Positions 1 through 10,015 of a stretch of DNA of 64,000 bases are shown here, piece after piece. The stretch covers positions 248,245-312,244 of the forward strand of contig JAHCIT010000001.1 in the NCBI GenBank assembly GCA_026129095.1. Direction: 5' to 3'. Source of the stretch: Deltaproteobacteria bacterium (GTDB lineage: Bacteria > JAGRBM01 > JAHCIT01). Within the stretch, counting starts at the first letter, position 1. Each line of letters opens with the position of its first letter. The notes under the pieces were generated by a model. That model saw nothing but the letters and a program-made list of their open reading frames with translations, was not told where the DNA came from and did no database searches. A program made the translations under genes and the position numbers.

Positions 1-1
1 C

Positions 2-289
2 TTCAGGAGCCGGGGTGTGCTCCAGGCCCCGTTTTTCGTGCTGGTGCGGGCCAACATGCCGGCCCTGCTCATCGAACTGGGATTTCTGACCAACGAGACG
101 GATGCCACTTCGTTCCGGAATGAGGCTTACCTCAAGCGGCTTGGCCGTGGAATCTGCCGGGGGATTCTCGACTACGGAAGCGAATGGCCCCGTAAGCTGG
201 ATCTGGGCCCCCGCAAGCGGATGACCGGCGACCGGAAGGAACCGAAGGGCGGGACAGCTTCACCGGGTAAGGAGCGGAAACCGGTGTAA
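2..289 (+). CDS. N-acetylmuramoyl-L-alanine amidase, C-terminal part (5' end outside window)
   Basis: Open reading frame entering from the left edge; the start codon is not in the window. The visible part carries the closing motif of the Amidase_3 family: a Pro-Ala-Leu-Leu-Ile-Glu-Leu-Gly-Phe-Leu-Thr-Asn-Glu stretch (bases about 57-100), whose Glu is a catalytic residue in AmiA/B/C enzymes, followed by the final helix with a Tyr-Leu-Lys-Arg-Leu core. About 35 basic, Pro/Gly-rich residues follow the domain and look disordered. Family members are periplasmic zinc enzymes that cut the amide between MurNAc and the stem peptide during cell separation. The N-terminal domains cannot be seen, so assignment to a particular Ami subtype is not possible. 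Confidence 0.85.
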   Translation, partial: FRSRGVLQAPFFVLVRANMPALLIELGFLTNETDATSFRNEAYLKRLGRGICRGILDYGSEWPRKLDLGPRKRMTGDRKEPKGGTASPGKERKPV

Positions 290-299
290 CTGAGGCCGT

Positions 300-328
300 T
301 CTCCTCCTCACCAAAAGTTTCCTATAAT
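300..328 (+). promoter_or_regulatory. Possible sigma-70 promoter for the diiron-protein operon
   Basis: A perfect TATAAT lies at 323-328 in an otherwise GC-rich 170-base gap, about 130 bases upstream of the next start codon. The -35 region at the expected spacing (near 299-304, TTCTCC) is a poor match, so this is only a candidate. Confidence 0.3.
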
Positions 329-459
329 TTGCAGCATTAAGCATTCGCGCCGGACTTAGGCTCCGTTTCGCCGCACCGGATCTCCGTCAGAATCCGGAAC
401 CCTTCTGACTTGCCGCCTTCGACCACGTCTCCTATGCCTAGGTAGCCTGAGGAGGCTCC

Positions 460-1413
460 ATGAACCTCGACCGGATGCTGGACAAATGCCAAAAAGGCCA
501 ATGGAACGTCAACGATTTTGACTGGACGCAGAAGCCTGCATCGCTGTCAAGATTTGACGAGATGGAAGCCTGTCAGGCGTTCACCAATCTCATCTATATC
601 GAACGGATCGCAGCTGCAGCGTTCCTTGAGTTCGCCAAGCAGGCAGCCGACCCCACGGAGAAGGCGATCTTCGGGACGTTTTATGACGATGAAATCCGCC
701 ATGCCGAAGCCATGTGGCATCTCGCCAAGTATTTCGACGTTCACCAGTACCGCATCTACACGCCTGACCCGAACCTCGTGAAGTTTGTCCGCGCCATGAG
801 CGAAATGATCAATGGCATCTCGCCAGAATTCGCCTCGGCAATGGTCACGGCCGGCGAACTGGTGCTGGACGTGGCCCTGCTCCGCTCGGTGAATGACTAT
901 ATCGAAGATCCGCTTTCCCGTGCTGTCATCGAAAAGGTGAACCAGGACGAATCCCGCCACATCGCGATGGACTTCTACCTGTGCGAGAAATACGGCCAAG
1001 AGGCGGGCGAGCCGCCGTCCCTGAAGGATTTTTTCGATACGATGAGCAACCCGACCCTCGTTTCCGGCATGTACTGGGCCACCGTGGCGCTTTCGGAAAT
1101 GTTCGGCCGGATTCAGGCAATCATGGACCCGGCAGGGACGCGCTTTATCGAAGCTCAGCGGCGGTTCGCCATGCTGGGCGAGAAGAATCCCAAGATCGCC
1201 GCCAACCGGAACTATGCGGCGGTCCTCAGGATCAACACCGTTTCACAGGATTTCTTCGGAGGCCTCCGGCGGATCATGCAGCTGCTACGCGTCGGCCTGT
1301 TCCGCGAGATGAAGGAAGCCGAAAAACGTGGAGAAAAGCGCAAGGCTCCCAGGCAATCCGCAGGACATGATCCGGTGAAAACCGCCGTCGATCTCCTGGA
1401 AGAGATGAACTGA
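460..1413 (+). CDS. Ferritin-like diiron protein
   Basis: Protein of 317 residues, preceded by a strong Shine-Dalgarno (GAGGAGG just upstream of the ATG). The helical pattern with Glu48, the Glu78-Ile-Arg-His81 pair, Glu133 and the Glu164-Ser-Arg-His167 pair is the ligand set of a four-helix-bundle diiron carboxylate centre (ferritin / ribonucleotide reductase R2 / AurF type). The second half, from about residue 185, is less recognisable and ends in a basic tail. Members of this superfamily oxidise substrates with O2 or store iron; which applies here cannot be told from sequence. Two small genes follow on the same strand after 52 and 13 bases, suggesting one operon. No export signal, so probably cytoplasmic. 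Confidence 0.75.
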   Translation: MNLDRMLDKCQKGQWNVNDFDWTQKPASLSRFDEMEACQAFTNLIYIERIAAAAFLEFAKQAADPTEKAIFGTFYDDEIRHAEAMWHLAKYFDVHQYRIYTPDPNLVKFVRAMSEMINGISPEFASAMVTAGELVLDVALLRSVNDYIEDPLSRAVIEKVNQDESRHIAMDFYLCEKYGQEAGEPPSLKDFFDTMSNPTLVSGMYWATVALSEMFGRIQAIMDPAGTRFIEAQRRFAMLGEKNPKIAANRNYAAVLRINTVSQDFFGGLRRIMQLLRVGLFREMKEAEKRGEKRKAPRQSAGHDPVKTAVDLLEEMN

Positions 1414-1424
1414 TGTCTCCCTGG

Positions 1425-1446
1425 CCCCGGTAGCCCCAGCCGGGGG
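1425..1446 (+). terminator. Weak GC hairpin between genes
   Basis: CCCCGG (1425-1430) can pair with CCGGGG (1440-1445) around a 9-base loop, just after the diiron-protein stop. Only three T residues follow, so it is more likely an attenuating or mRNA-stabilising hairpin than a full terminator. Confidence 0.25.
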
Positions 1447-1465
1447 TTTCAGCTAGAAGCCACAC

Positions 1466-1861
1466 ATGATTAACCGAGATCCGATCAAACTTTCTGCCGA
1501 AGGCCCTGCCAGTGCCACCCGGCTGCATGAAATACTGAATGACCCCGGCCGTCTGCCGGAGTGGTCTTCGCTGGCGGCAAAGGTGAACTCCGTCACCGGC
1601 GACACGGTGGAGGCCGAAGCTCCCGGCGGCTCACGGACGATCTCATATGAATACGAGCCGGCCCGCAGCCATCTCGTCATTCGGACCAAGCGGGATACCT
1701 TTCCCCAGCAGTTCAGCTTCGAGTTCCGTGACCAGAGCGGCAAGGTACGAATCGATGCCGAAATCTTCCCCGGCGGCGAAATCACCGACGATGCCCGCGC
1801 TGAACTCCGTAAATCAGTCGAGGCCGACCTCGCCCGCCTGATCCAGAAAGCCAGGGGCTGA
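1466..1861 (+). CDS. SRPBCC (START/Bet v1-like) family protein, putative
   Basis: Protein of 131 residues, cytoplasmic, no Cys. The layout is that of a small helix-grip fold: an N-terminal strand, a short helix with a Leu-Pro-Glu-Trp motif (about residues 30-33, common in polyketide cyclase/SRPBCC proteins), a run of alternating strands, and a long C-terminal helix rich in Glu, Arg and Ala. SRPBCC proteins bind hydrophobic ligands; no ligand can be named. It lies between the diiron protein and a small membrane protein in an apparent operon. The family call is a fold-level guess. Confidence 0.5.
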   Translation: MINRDPIKLSAEGPASATRLHEILNDPGRLPEWSSLAAKVNSVTGDTVEAEAPGGSRTISYEYEPARSHLVIRTKRDTFPQQFSFEFRDQSGKVRIDAEIFPGGEITDDARAELRKSVEADLARLIQKARG

Positions 1862-1874
1862 CACCCCTCGTTCC

Positions 1875-2363
1875 ATGAACGGATGGCCCCGGTCCCGGCG
1901 TTTCGCCGTGGTTATGGCTGCCGCCGCCGTGGGCGCGTCCGGACTGTATTCATTCGTCATCACACCGGCCATGTTCGCCAGGGTCCCGAACCCCGCCAGA
2001 GGGGAGATGCTGGCGGCGGTGTTTCCGTACTATTTCCTCGTGATGGCCATGCTGTCACTAGCCGTCATGATGTCCGTCGCTATCTGGCAGAAGGCCGGAA
2101 CCGCCATCCGGATCTGCGCCGGCATTGCGTCAGTCCTGGCTCTTTTCAACTGGCTTTATGCCGGGCCGGTACTCCGGGCACTTGGCGAGGAAATCCGTTC
2201 AGGGAATCTCACCGACCCGGGCCACCCTGTCCGCCAGGCATTTGGCCGCTGGCATGGAATCTCCCAATCCGGAAACCTGACGATGATTCTCTGCTTTATC
2301 ATCGTGTCGATACTGGCGTTCAGGGAGCGGCCCCCGGCCCCTGTTCAGGCCGAAGACCAGTAG
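1875..2363 (+). CDS. Four-helix membrane protein, DUF4149-like (TMEM205-like)
   Basis: Protein of 162 residues with four predicted membrane segments (about residues 10-32, 48-70, 77-98 and 134-150). The Phe-Val-Ile-Thr-Pro-Ala-Met-Phe motif after the first segment and the Gly-Glu-Met-Leu-Ala-Ala-Val-Phe-Pro-Tyr-Tyr turn into the second are typical of the DUF4149 family, and the His-Gly-Ile-Ser-Gln before the last helix is also shared. Function of the family is unknown. The last 44 bases overlap the 3' end of the convergent gene on the other strand. It starts 13 bases after the SRPBCC-like gene. Confidence 0.65.
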   Translation: MNGWPRSRRFAVVMAAAAVGASGLYSFVITPAMFARVPNPARGEMLAAVFPYYFLVMAMLSLAVMMSVAIWQKAGTAIRICAGIASVLALFNWLYAGPVLRALGEEIRSGNLTDPGHPVRQAFGRWHGISQSGNLTMILCFIIVSILAFRERPPAPVQAEDQ

Positions 2364-2859
2364 CTTCTGCCGCTTTCTCAGGAAGCGACTCCAGATAGTG
2401 AACGCCCTTCCGGATGCGCTCCAGCGTGGCTTCAGCGCCAGCTATCTCGCTGCCCGTCCGGTTCCCCGTGCGACGGGCTTCGGCGAGTGCATCTTCAGTC
2501 TCTTGGGCCATTTCCCGGTACCGGTGCAGAAGGCGCCGCCGCTCCTGTTCGTACCGTTCCTTCATCCCCGGAACGGTGGATGACTGCACTTCCCTCATGG
2601 CCATAGCCACTTGATCCGGTCCGACCTCGCCGCCACCCCAAGCCGACCAGATCAGCCGGGTCTCGGGGTGCTTCCAGGGCGCATAATCCTCGACCACCTG
2701 ACGGCTCCACTCGGGCCGGGCATCGCCCATCCACCAGTAAAACCCGAAAGCCGCGCCTAGAATAAACAGGCAGACAATCGTGATCCAGAACCGGATCCGG
2801 AAGAACCAGTCCTTCAGGGCCGTCCAGAACGGACGTTTTTTCCGCAAGCTGCCAGCCAT
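2320..2859 (-). CDS. Single-pass membrane protein with coiled-coil domain, function unknown
   Basis: Protein of 179 residues not recognised as a named family. It has a basic N-terminus, one membrane helix (about residues 25-45) containing Phe-Tyr-Trp-Trp at its outer end, a short Trp-rich segment, and then a charged helical region (about residues 90-165) with heptad-like Glu/Arg/Ala content. A bitopic protein with a periplasmic coiled coil is the simplest reading. It sits downstream of no other gene on its strand within 50 bases; its 3' end overlaps the convergent DUF4149-like gene by 44 bases. Confidence 0.55.
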   Translation of the reverse strand: MAGSLRKKRPFWTALKDWFFRIRFWITIVCLFILGAAFGFYWWMGDARPEWSRQVVEDYAPWKHPETRLIWSAWGGGEVGPDQVAMAMREVQSSTVPGMKERYEQERRRLLHRYREMAQETEDALAEARRTGNRTGSEIAGAEATLERIRKGVHYLESLPEKAAEATGLRPEQGPGAAP

Positions 2860-2912
2860 GACGAAGAAGCGTAACAGGCAAGGGCGCTATGGTGGCAAGC
2901 CCTGCCAGACGA

Positions 2913-4010
2913 TCAGGCAGCGGCCCTAGAGACTGGCTTTACCGGCACGAGTCCGTTCTCCCAGAAACCCGGTACAGGCTCACGGCATCCCGGGCATTCG
3001 CCTCCCCTGCCAAGACGGTTTTCCAGAACCCGAAACCCGGTCCGCCGGATGACTGTTTCGCCACACCGGTGACAACGGGTGTCTTCCCAGTTGCCGACCT
3101 GCCCGGGCAGATTGCCGGGATAGATGAACCTGAGGCCCGCCTTGACCGCAATCTCCGCCGCCCGGACAAGGTGCCGGGGACCGGTGCGGACGTGGTCCTG
3201 CATGTGGTAGTCCGGGTGATAGGCCGTCACATGCCAGGGAATCAGCGGTGAAACCGACGCGATGAACTCCGTCAGACCGGTGAGTTCCTCGTCGGAATCG
3301 TTCCAGCCGGGGACGAGTAGCGTGACGATTTCGACCCAGAACCCCCGGTCAACCAGACTGGAAATCGTCTCCAGCACATGGTCCAGCCGGCCGCCCAGTT
3401 CACGGTAGTTCTTCTGCGAAAAGGCCTTGAGGTCTACCTTGTAGATATCGCAGTGGGGCTTCAGGAAATCGAGGACTTCCGGCGTCGCATTCCCGTTGGA
3501 AACGAACCCCGTGGCGAGCCCACGCGCACGGGCCGCCTTGAATACATCAACCGCCCACTCGGCAGTGATCAGCGGTTCGTTGTAGGTGGAAACCACGACG
3601 CGGGAACCGGCCCTGATGGCGATATCGGCAATTTCATCCGGCGTTACCTCCTCGGGTTCCACTCCTGCCACCGGATCGCGAAGCGCCTGCGAAGTCACCC
3701 AGTTCTGGCAGTAAGCGCACTTGAAGTCGCACCCGAGCATTCCGAAGGAGAGTGCTTTAACGCCCGGAAACGCGTGAAAATACGGCTTCTTCTCTATAGG
3801 GTCATTCTGGATGCCTGCCGCATAACCCCACGGAACATGGAGCTTTCCGCCCTCCATCCAACGGACCTTGCAGACGCCGCGCATGCCGTCCTTCAGGATG
3901 CACCGGTGCCCGCAGGCAACGCACCGGAGGCGCCCGTTCGATTCCGGCAGCGCCAGCGGGGTTTCCGTAGTGGACAACCGGTGTAGGTGTTGCTCCAGCG
4001 ATTCACTCAT
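2913..4010 (-). CDS. amrS: AmmeMemoRadiSam-type radical SAM enzyme (AmrS)
   Basis: Protein of 365 residues. The radical SAM cluster motif is Cys94-x3-Cys98-x2-Cys101 within a Gly-Cys-Asp-Phe-Lys-Cys-Ala-Tyr-Cys-Gln-Asn-Trp stretch characteristic of AmrS. The N-terminal part carries four Cys (30, 33, 37, 47), also typical, and the C-terminus adds a zinc-ribbon-like pair of Cys-x2-Cys motifs. Family members occur with AMMECR1 and Memo domains in the AmmeMemoRadiSam system, whose reaction is not firmly established. Neither partner gene is visible within this window, so it is an orphan here. Leftward gene, downstream of the terminator that ends the lipoprotein operon, so it probably has its own promoter in the 150-base gap. 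Confidence 0.85.
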   Translation of the reverse strand: MSESLEQHLHRLSTTETPLALPESNGRLRCVACGHRCILKDGMRGVCKVRWMEGGKLHVPWGYAAGIQNDPIEKKPYFHAFPGVKALSFGMLGCDFKCAYCQNWVTSQALRDPVAGVEPEEVTPDEIADIAIRAGSRVVVSTYNEPLITAEWAVDVFKAARARGLATGFVSNGNATPEVLDFLKPHCDIYKVDLKAFSQKNYRELGGRLDHVLETISSLVDRGFWVEIVTLLVPGWNDSDEELTGLTEFIASVSPLIPWHVTAYHPDYHMQDHVRTGPRHLVRAAEIAVKAGLRFIYPGNLPGQVGNWEDTRCHRCGETVIRRTGFRVLENRLGRGGECPGCREPVPGFWENGLVPVKPVSRAAA

Positions 4011-4157
4011 AGCCGGTGATTAGAGTAGCCACGAATGGCTGGGGGGAAAGAGAAAAGAAAACCATGGGGTGGCCCCGAGGGGTTTGCGAACCGTCTTTCC
4101 CCTTGTCCCTGCTTCGGGAGAAAGCCCTGAAACTATTGGCTTTTCAGCCGGATGGAG

Positions 4158-4187
4158 AAAAAAACGGGCGGCCAGCAGGCCGCCCGT
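4158..4187 (-). terminator. Rho-independent terminator of the DUF4382-like lipoprotein operon
   Basis: On the minus strand a 10-base-pair stem (ACGGGCGGCC with GGCCGCCCGT, loop TGCT) is followed by seven T residues (A run at 4158-4164 on the plus strand). It lies 24 bases after the stop codon of the upstream leftward gene. The stem-loop and the TTATCAGG beside it recur near 7198-7228. Confidence 0.85.
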
Positions 4188-4210
4188 CTCATTATCAGGC
4201 TGGACGAGGA

Positions 4211-5122
4211 TCAATCGTCTTCGCCATCGTCGTGGTCATCACCGAATTCGCCGGAGGCCTCAACCGCATCCTTGATCGAGTCAAGGATATCGCACTCATC
4301 CGTCGAATCGTTGATCGTGACATGGCCGGTTTCGTCAGCCACCAGATCACCATCAATGATGCATTCACCAACGCCAACGCTGGCGAACCAGGCGTTCACG
4401 TCGAGTTCCACGATCAGGTTGTTCAGTGTCGCGGCATCAATGGCTGCTCCATCCACGTTCTCAAACTCGACCTCCTCGTCGAAGTCCAGGGCGAGATCGA
4501 ACGTGTAGTCGGTGGAGTCATAGTTGAACGATCCGGCCGCCACCAGCGTGTTGCCGAGAATCGGGTCTTCCGTATCTACGAGTTCCTCCTCGTCGTCCTC
4601 GTCCACCGAGTCGAACTTGATCTTGATCTTGTTATAGACGAGCGGCGGGAGCAGCAGATCAGCCAGAGACGGTGTCGAGGTTCCGGTCATGAGATCAACG
4701 ACGTAGGGGCCGGTCACGCGGACCCGTGGGCCATCATCGTCATCCTCTTCCGATTCCTTGCATGTGACGTTTTCCGGCAGGGTAACAGCCCCAAGGTCGG
4801 CACAGGTAGTGCCCTCCGGGAGCTCGATATCAATGGTACGGATCGAGACAGAAGCGGAGTTCACATAGAACACGGTTCCGTCACTGCCATGACCTTCGTA
4901 ATCGACCTCGCCGTCGCCGTCATCGTCGTCTGCCTCGTCACCGTCGCTCTGGACGGTAATGGCATTGGTCGTGGCGGCCGCCGGTGCCGATGCGGACGAG
5001 GTCGCACGGATGATGATTCCGCCGCCGATCCCGCTGGCATCGGCTCCGCCGCCGGTGCTTCCACAGGCAGCGAGTGAGAGTGCGGCCAGAAGGGCCAGTG
5101 ATGTCTGTATCGTGGTTTTCAT
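4211..5122 (-). CDS. Acidic DUF4382-like lipoprotein A
   Basis: Protein of 303 residues with a classical lipoprotein signal: basic start, hydrophobic core and the lipobox Leu-Ala-Ala-Cys near residue 20. The start at 5122 is chosen over a TTG at 5137 because the Shine-Dalgarno AGGAG lies between them, 7 bases before this ATG. The mature part is very rich in Asp and Glu, with several runs of four or five. Segments such as Gly-Pro-Tyr-Val-Val-Asp-Leu, Tyr-Asn-Lys-Ile-Lys-Ile and Asp-Val-Asn-x-Trp-Phe are shared with the next gene upstream, and the layout resembles DUF4382 lipoproteins (secreted beta-sandwich proteins of unknown role). Last gene of the regulator-lipoprotein operon. Confidence 0.7.
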   Translation of the reverse strand: MKTTIQTSLALLAALSLAACGSTGGGADASGIGGGIIIRATSSASAPAAATTNAITVQSDGDEADDDDGDGEVDYEGHGSDGTVFYVNSASVSIRTIDIELPEGTTCADLGAVTLPENVTCKESEEDDDDGPRVRVTGPYVVDLMTGTSTPSLADLLLPPLVYNKIKIKFDSVDEDDEEELVDTEDPILGNTLVAAGSFNYDSTDYTFDLALDFDEEVEFENVDGAAIDAATLNNLIVELDVNAWFASVGVGECIIDGDLVADETGHVTINDSTDECDILDSIKDAVEASGEFGDDHDDGEDD

Positions 5123-5132
5123 GAATATCTCC

Positions 5133-5152
5133 TTCAAAAGATGTCTTTTGAA
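5133..5152 (-). promoter_or_regulatory. Inverted repeat abutting the ribosome binding site of lipoprotein A
   Basis: TTCAAAAG and CTTTTGAA flank four bases; in the mRNA this forms an 8-base-pair hairpin whose last GAA is the first part of the GAAGGAG ribosome binding site of the gene starting at 5122. It could tune translation or stability, or act as a DNA operator between the two lipoprotein genes. Confidence 0.4.
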
Positions 5153-5218
5153 TGTGTCTAGGGGTTGTGGTTTCGGGTTTATTGCGCGCGTTCCGGAACA
5201 GGGACAGGGACTATCAGC

Positions 5219-6106
5219 TCAGTCATCGTCATCCTCGATCTCTTCGTGATCGAGGTCGCCGGACTGTTCGATATTGTCTTTAAGGGCTTCTTCCACGTCC
5301 TCGCAGTCGCCTTCCAGGTCGGCCGCGAAGTTGATTGGCTCTACAACTGGATCCAGTTCCTCAATGCAGTCACCGATCGGCAGGTCTGTGAACCACCTGT
5401 TCACATCCAGGTTAAGGATGATCCGGTCCAGGGCACCGTCAGTAATACTGATGCCCGCCGGGTTCTCGAACTCCGGTTCGACGTCGAAGTCGAAAGGCAT
5501 GAGGTAGGAATAGACCGGGTCGTCAGTGGTTTCGGGAGTTTCGTTTGGAATCCGGATCGTACCGGCCGCATAAAGGGTGTGTCCTACAAGAGGGTGATCC
5601 GGCGGCAGATTGAGTCCGGAGGACTCCCCGAACCGGATCTTCACCTTCTTGTAGGTACCGGGCGGGACGGTAAGCTCGCCGCTCTCGGGAATCGAGGCGC
5701 CAAGGATCAGATCCACCATGAACGGTCCTTCGATGAGTATCCGGTCGTCTTCACAGGATACCGGGGACAGGAATTCGTAGTTTCCGAACATCTCGCAACC
5801 GGTGCCATCAGGAAGCTCGATCTCGATGAACTCCACATTTGCATAGCCCTCATTGACCGTGAGGATCGCACCACTGCCGTCTTCCCCCTCGGGGCCGTCG
5901 TCATCATCGTCACTGCTGTAGATATCGGCTGAGGCGGCGCTGGCCGCCACAATCGGCGTACCGGCCGGACCTGAAGAAACGGCCTGGACGGTGATCGTGG
6001 CGCCATTGCCGGTCTTCACGCCACCGGTCTCTCCGGCGCATCCGGTATCGCCGGAAGCAACGGCAAGGACTGCGGCCATCGTGATGAACAGTCGGAAGGA
6101 TCTCAT
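5219..6106 (-). CDS. Acidic DUF4382-like lipoprotein B
   Basis: Protein of 295 residues, paralogue of the gene at 4211-5122. It has a short basic N-terminus, a hydrophobic stretch and a Gly-Asp-Thr-Gly-Cys site near residue 23 that could be a lipobox, though it is less canonical than in its paralogue. Shared landmarks are Gly-Pro-Phe-Met-Val-Asp-Leu, Tyr-Lys-Lys-Val-Lys-Ile-Arg-Phe, Gly-His-Thr-Leu-Tyr-Ala-Ala-Gly, Asp-Phe-Asp-x-Glu-x-Glu-Phe-Glu-Asn and Leu-Asp-Val-Asn-Arg-Trp-Phe. Asp/Glu runs occur near residues 66-75 and at the C-terminus. The start codon overlaps the stop of the upstream TIGR02147 gene (ATGA), implying translational coupling. Confidence 0.7.
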   Translation of the reverse strand: MRSFRLFITMAAVLAVASGDTGCAGETGGVKTGNGATITVQAVSSGPAGTPIVAASAASADIYSSDDDDDGPEGEDGSGAILTVNEGYANVEFIEIELPDGTGCEMFGNYEFLSPVSCEDDRILIEGPFMVDLILGASIPESGELTVPPGTYKKVKIRFGESSGLNLPPDHPLVGHTLYAAGTIRIPNETPETTDDPVYSYLMPFDFDVEPEFENPAGISITDGALDRIILNLDVNRWFTDLPIGDCIEELDPVVEPINFAADLEGDCEDVEEALKDNIEQSGDLDHEEIEDDDD

Positions 6107-6972
6107 TTCTTGCTCCTCTGCTGGCGGGTCACAGGCACTGCCTGAAACCCGATGAAATAAACGTCCCGCGGTTCGCTGGAATCAGCGGGAGGCACGAGCT
6201 GGCTGAGGATTTCGTCCTGGAAAGCCGAAATCCGCCGACCGAGTTCTTCGTACTGGCTGCGCGTCAGGTTCACGGTCACCGACGTCACATACCGCTCCTC
6301 CTGTGGAAGCCCGTCCAGGCTGGCCAGAGCGTTTTCCAGCATCCGCCGGTGGTAGTTGCGGACCGCGAGGGATGACACCGAGGACGGAGTCTCAAGCGTG
6401 TTGTGGGCAGCTTTCAGGACACCGTTTCCCTCCCGGACGAGCAAGCCGGTATCGAGGAGAATGCGAAGGGCCCGCTCGATGTCGTACGGTTTCACCGGCG
6501 GGTGCAGCCGCCGGGCGATCCACGCCGGGTCTTCCTGGAAATCCGGATGGCGGACCATCTCCCGGACCGGGAGTGCCCACCAGAGCGAGTAGGCCTCGTA
6601 GTGGGCCTTCTCCATTTGCTTGCGCCCGTCGGTGTGCTTCCGGTACCGGCGCAGGCGCCCGTAGTAGTAGTTGCGTTCCTCATCTGTCTTCGCCTGGGAG
6701 AGCATCACGAGGGCCCCGAAATCCGCCTTTTCCTTTGCGTCGAGTCCCAGGCCCTTTGCGAACTTCTCGATGGAATCGGTAGCGAGATTGCGGTCGCCGT
6801 CCAGAACATGCTTGAGCAGACTCGGCGTATTGAACCCGGCCCGCCGGGCAAACCAGCGGTAGGAAAAGCCGCGCTGATTGGCCTTGAGATAGCTGACCAT
6901 GGCCTTCAGGAATTCGCGGTAGTTCTCGAAATCCGCCGGCTGGGGTCGCTCTTGTGTTGTTCTCGCTTCCAC
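6103..6972 (-). CDS. TIGR02147 / DUF4423 family regulator-like protein
   Basis: Protein of 289 residues, GTG start. It matches the TIGR02147 pattern: an N-terminal segment of the type Tyr-Arg-Glu-Phe-Leu-Lys, a helix-turn-helix-like region with Phe-Ala-Arg-Arg-Ala-Gly-Phe and Leu-Leu-Lys-His-Val-Leu-Asp-Gly-Asp-Arg-Asn-Leu (about residues 40-65), a central Arg/Tyr-rich helix, and a winged-helix-like segment with Leu-Leu-Asp-Thr-Gly-Leu-Leu. The family is expanded in Fibrobacter and present in Bdellovibrio-like bacteria, often beside lipoprotein genes; its biochemical role is inferred to be DNA binding. First gene of the operon with the two lipoproteins. No clear ribosome binding site precedes the GTG. 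Confidence 0.75.
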   Translation of the reverse strand: MEARTTQERPQPADFENYREFLKAMVSYLKANQRGFSYRWFARRAGFNTPSLLKHVLDGDRNLATDSIEKFAKGLGLDAKEKADFGALVMLSQAKTDEERNYYYGRLRRYRKHTDGRKQMEKAHYEAYSLWWALPVREMVRHPDFQEDPAWIARRLHPPVKPYDIERALRILLDTGLLVREGNGVLKAAHNTLETPSSVSSLAVRNYHRRMLENALASLDGLPQEERYVTSVTVNLTRSQYEELGRRISAFQDEILSQLVPPADSSEPRDVYFIGFQAVPVTRQQRSKK

Positions 6973-6987
6973 GAAAGCATGATGACC

Positions 6988-7053
6988 ACTTATTTTTAAA
7001 AATAAAGTGATTTTGATAAGTTATATCTAGTAATCGTTCTCAAATACGAGAAC
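6988..7053 (-). promoter_or_regulatory. AT-rich promoter region with two inverted repeats
   Basis: The 80 bases upstream of the TIGR02147 gene are much more AT-rich than the surroundings. At 7036-7053 GTTCTC and GAGAAC flank a 6-base spacer as a perfect inverted repeat. At 6988-7010 a nearly perfect inverted repeat (CACTTATTTTT against its complement with one extra base) lies 16 bases before the start codon. Either could be an operator for autoregulation. The rest of the 271-base gap up to ppdK shows no gene. Confidence 0.45.
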
Positions 7054-7197
7054 ACATGATGTGAAATGGTACACGGAATCAGCTGGGCTCGACACTGTAG
7101 GCAATGTGGATAGAAATGGATTCCCCAGTCACCAGAGGGAGTTAGCCACAAGTGGTAACGATAGCGGAGCTGGTGAGGTTTGGATTGGAACGGATCA

Positions 7198-7217
7198 GGG
7201 CGGCCAGCAGGCCGCCC
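7198..7217 (-). terminator. Hairpin downstream of ppdK (second copy of the 4166-4185 stem-loop)
   Basis: GGGCGGCC and GGCCGCCC pair around a 4-base loop, 26 bases after the ppdK stop on the minus strand. There is no U-tract, so termination is less certain than at 4158. The stem-loop and the nearby TTATCAGG are the same as downstream of lipoprotein A, which suggests a repeated intergenic element. Confidence 0.45.
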
Positions 7218-7243
7218 ATCCCGTTATCAGGCCGGTGAACTGG

Positions 7244-10011
<2,768 letters not shown>

Positions 10012-10015
<4 letters not shown>

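Noticed and set aside
4016-5077. 353-residue plus-strand frame opposite lipoprotein A
   Set aside because: Mirror of the Asp/Glu-rich gene (Val/Ile/Arg-rich); the minus strand has the lipobox, ribosome binding site and terminator.
7036-7053. LexA (SOS) box
   Set aside because: GTTCTC-N6-GAGAAC does not match the known GAAC-N4-GTTC, GTTC-N7-GTTC or CTG-type boxes, and neighbouring genes are not repair genes.
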